A stretch of DNA of 64,000 nt from Zerene cesonia. Taxonomy: Eukaryota > Arthropoda > Insecta > Lepidoptera > Pieridae. The notes beneath the pieces are model-generated. The model saw nothing but the letters and a program-made list of their open reading frames with translations, was not told where the DNA came from and searched no databases. Positions 62,891 through 64,000 of this stretch are shown piece by piece. The stretch covers positions 2,728,001-2,792,000 of the forward strand of contig NC_052121.1 of NCBI RefSeq assembly GCF_012273895.1. The letters run 5' to 3'. Both the position numbers and the translations under genes were made by a program. Within the stretch, counting starts at the first letter, position 1; each line of letters begins with the position of its first letter.

Positions 62891-63472
62891 TCAATTATTA
62901 TCCGTTATATTAAAGCCCGGTTTAACGTTAGTGTTCTTAGCTTTAGTCACTAAAGGTTTGAGTATGGAAGGTTCGTGTAACACCGTGTCGGCAATGTTAT
63001 TATTGGATTTGCTCTCACCGGAAGCGCTAGCTCGGAGGCAGTCCTCCGACACGAGGGTGGTGGTGAACCTACTTCCGGCGACCGTTTGCGCCGCGCTGCT
63101 CTTCTGCGCGCTGCTGTCGCTGTACCGCCGGCTGGCGTTCGTCGACTCGTTGTTCAGTTTGCACTTCAGGTTGCTCTGTAAGTTCAGCGAGTCGAGCTCC
63201 GCGAAGCATTGGATGCGATCTTTGTTGCATTTCTTGTTGTCGTCCTTTTTGAAGTTTTTGCTGCTGGACGGGATGTCTTTGTAGAACGCTTCTTTCGTTT
63301 GTTGCGGGGTGAGGCCGTACAGTTCGAGGGAGACGTTGCTGGTGAGGCTGGTGCCAGGCCGCAGGGTGCTCTTGCAGCTCGGCGCCGGACTGAGGTCGTT
63401 CCGTATTATCCTGACTGGCGAACTGCAAGCATCCACTGATAGGGTTTCTTCGTCATCCTCACCTTCAGCACT
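62891..63472 (-). CDS. Unrecognised gene, 3' coding exon
   Basis: An acceptor (AAATTTCAG|) at 63473 is followed by an open frame of 193 codons to a stop at 62891. It starts SAEGEDDEETLSVDACSS and contains LYGLTPQQTKEAFYKDI, CFAELDSLNLQSNLKC and a long Ser/Asn/Thr/Lys-rich low-complexity tail. The polar, serine-rich composition suggests a disordered region of a larger protein; the rest of the gene lies to the right of the window. I do not recognise the family. The high GC and coding-like composition of 63,000-63,440 against the AT-rich flanks and the good acceptor support a real exon. A possible internal donor (CCG|GTGAGA, near 63,018) could shorten it if exon 62743-62647 is used. Confidence 0.7.
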   Translation of the reverse strand, partial: SAEGEDDEETLSVDACSSPVRIIRNDLSPAPSCKSTLRPGTSLTSNVSLELYGLTPQQTKEAFYKDIPSSSKNFKKDDNKKCNKDRIQCFAELDSLNLQSNLKCKLNNESTNASRRYSDSSAQKSSAAQTVAGSRFTTTLVSEDCLRASASGESKSNNNIADTVLHEPSILKPLVTKAKNTNVKPGFNITDNN

Positions 63473-63484
63473 CTGAAATTTTTA

Positions 63485-64000
63485 TGATGTTCCGTTCAGT
63501 GAGGTCATCGATGTTCAGCACTAATCAATAGAGAAAATAACTAAAATAAATAATTTCTAAGTACTATTTTTCTTATCATCTATTTATTTAACTTTTTAAG
63601 AGTAACATAATTTTTTAATTCATAAAATTTACCCAATACCCCAACATTTCTGACCTCTGCATTCACTCAACTAATTAAAACATGCTTTTCTAGTACTACG
63701 TATAAAGCGTGCTCTACACTGCGCTACACTTATAATATTCATTTATGAGTATGGAAAATGTATACGTTTATTATTTACATAAAAAATCACGTCAAAAAAC
63801 CATGTATATTGTATATTATAATCCACCTAAACCATGATTATAAGAATAGAGAGAATATTATATAGCTTTGTAATAGAATGAATATAGCGACAGATGGTTA
63901 TTTAAATAAAATAATGAAAAGAACTATAAAGTGGAGTATGGTTACGTGTCCTTACCAGTTATTTATTATTAGTAAATTGATGTTTTACCTTTATAGCAAT
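63485..64000. other. Intron of the unrecognised minus-strand gene
   Basis: AT-rich sequence upstream (right) of the exon at 62,891-63,472. It includes a short fragment related to the Helitron at 61,162. No further exon seen before the window edge. Confidence 0.45.

Noticed and set aside
62931..63284. Plus-strand and other minus-strand frames over 62.9-63.4 kb
   Set aside because: They are shadows of the minus-strand exon, whose frame alone connects to a good acceptor and has natural composition.

Overview
The window looks like a moth or butterfly (Lepidoptera) nuclear genome. It has an AT-rich background, genes split into short exons by standard GT-AG introns, and many copies of typical lepidopteran short interspersed repeats. 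These include non-autonomous Helitrons that start TC and end CTAG before a T, with a GCGAAGCCGCGGGC-type 3' region. Two tRNA-derived SINE families are also present, one with a GATGATGATG tail. Two runs of exactly 1000 N are assembly gaps. No prokaryotic or viral gene is visible. Names for genes and repeats rest on remembered family features; no database search was possible.

Layout. Positions 1-33,900 hold no exon I can support. This AT-rich stretch carries separate islands of higher GC with dense transcription-factor-like motifs, a 150 bp (TA)n tract at 24.0 kb, and a strongly GC-rich, TATA-containing block at 21.6-22.45 kb. I read it as a cis-regulatory landscape and/or the long last intron of the next gene. 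Positions 33,966-55,593 carry, on the minus strand, seven exons of a metal-dependent PP2C-type protein phosphatase of the PPM1F/PPM1E (POPX; fly CG10376-like) group. All seven join in frame; the C-terminal exon(s) were not found. Its introns are full of Helitrons, SINEs and other repeats, and two Helitrons end only about 18-30 bp from exons.

Positions 57,073-58,297 (plus) encode a complete four-exon intracellular lipid-binding protein (FABP/CRABP family, 137 residues). Positions 59,732-60,807 (plus) encode a complete three-exon ARL6IP1-like ER-shaping membrane protein (192 residues). Positions 61.16-62.35 kb are a nest of repeats: a complete small Helitron, then an older repeat split by a SINE with a 14 bp target-site duplication and by the 3' end of an RTE-like retrotransposon. 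At 62.65-63.47 kb lies the 3' part of an unrecognised minus-strand gene.

How the genes relate. The phosphatase, lipid-binding protein and ARL6IP1-like gene look like independent genes with no evident common pathway. The phosphatase and the FABP gene are divergent, with about 1.5 kb between their start codons; the FABP and ARL6IP1 genes follow each other on the same strand. The clearest oddities are a sharp GC peak inside the phosphatase gene (one exon has all 49 codons ending in G or C), the repeat nest, a Helitron with a doubled 5' end, and the motif-rich islands of the gene-poor left half. I found no clear new biological system.
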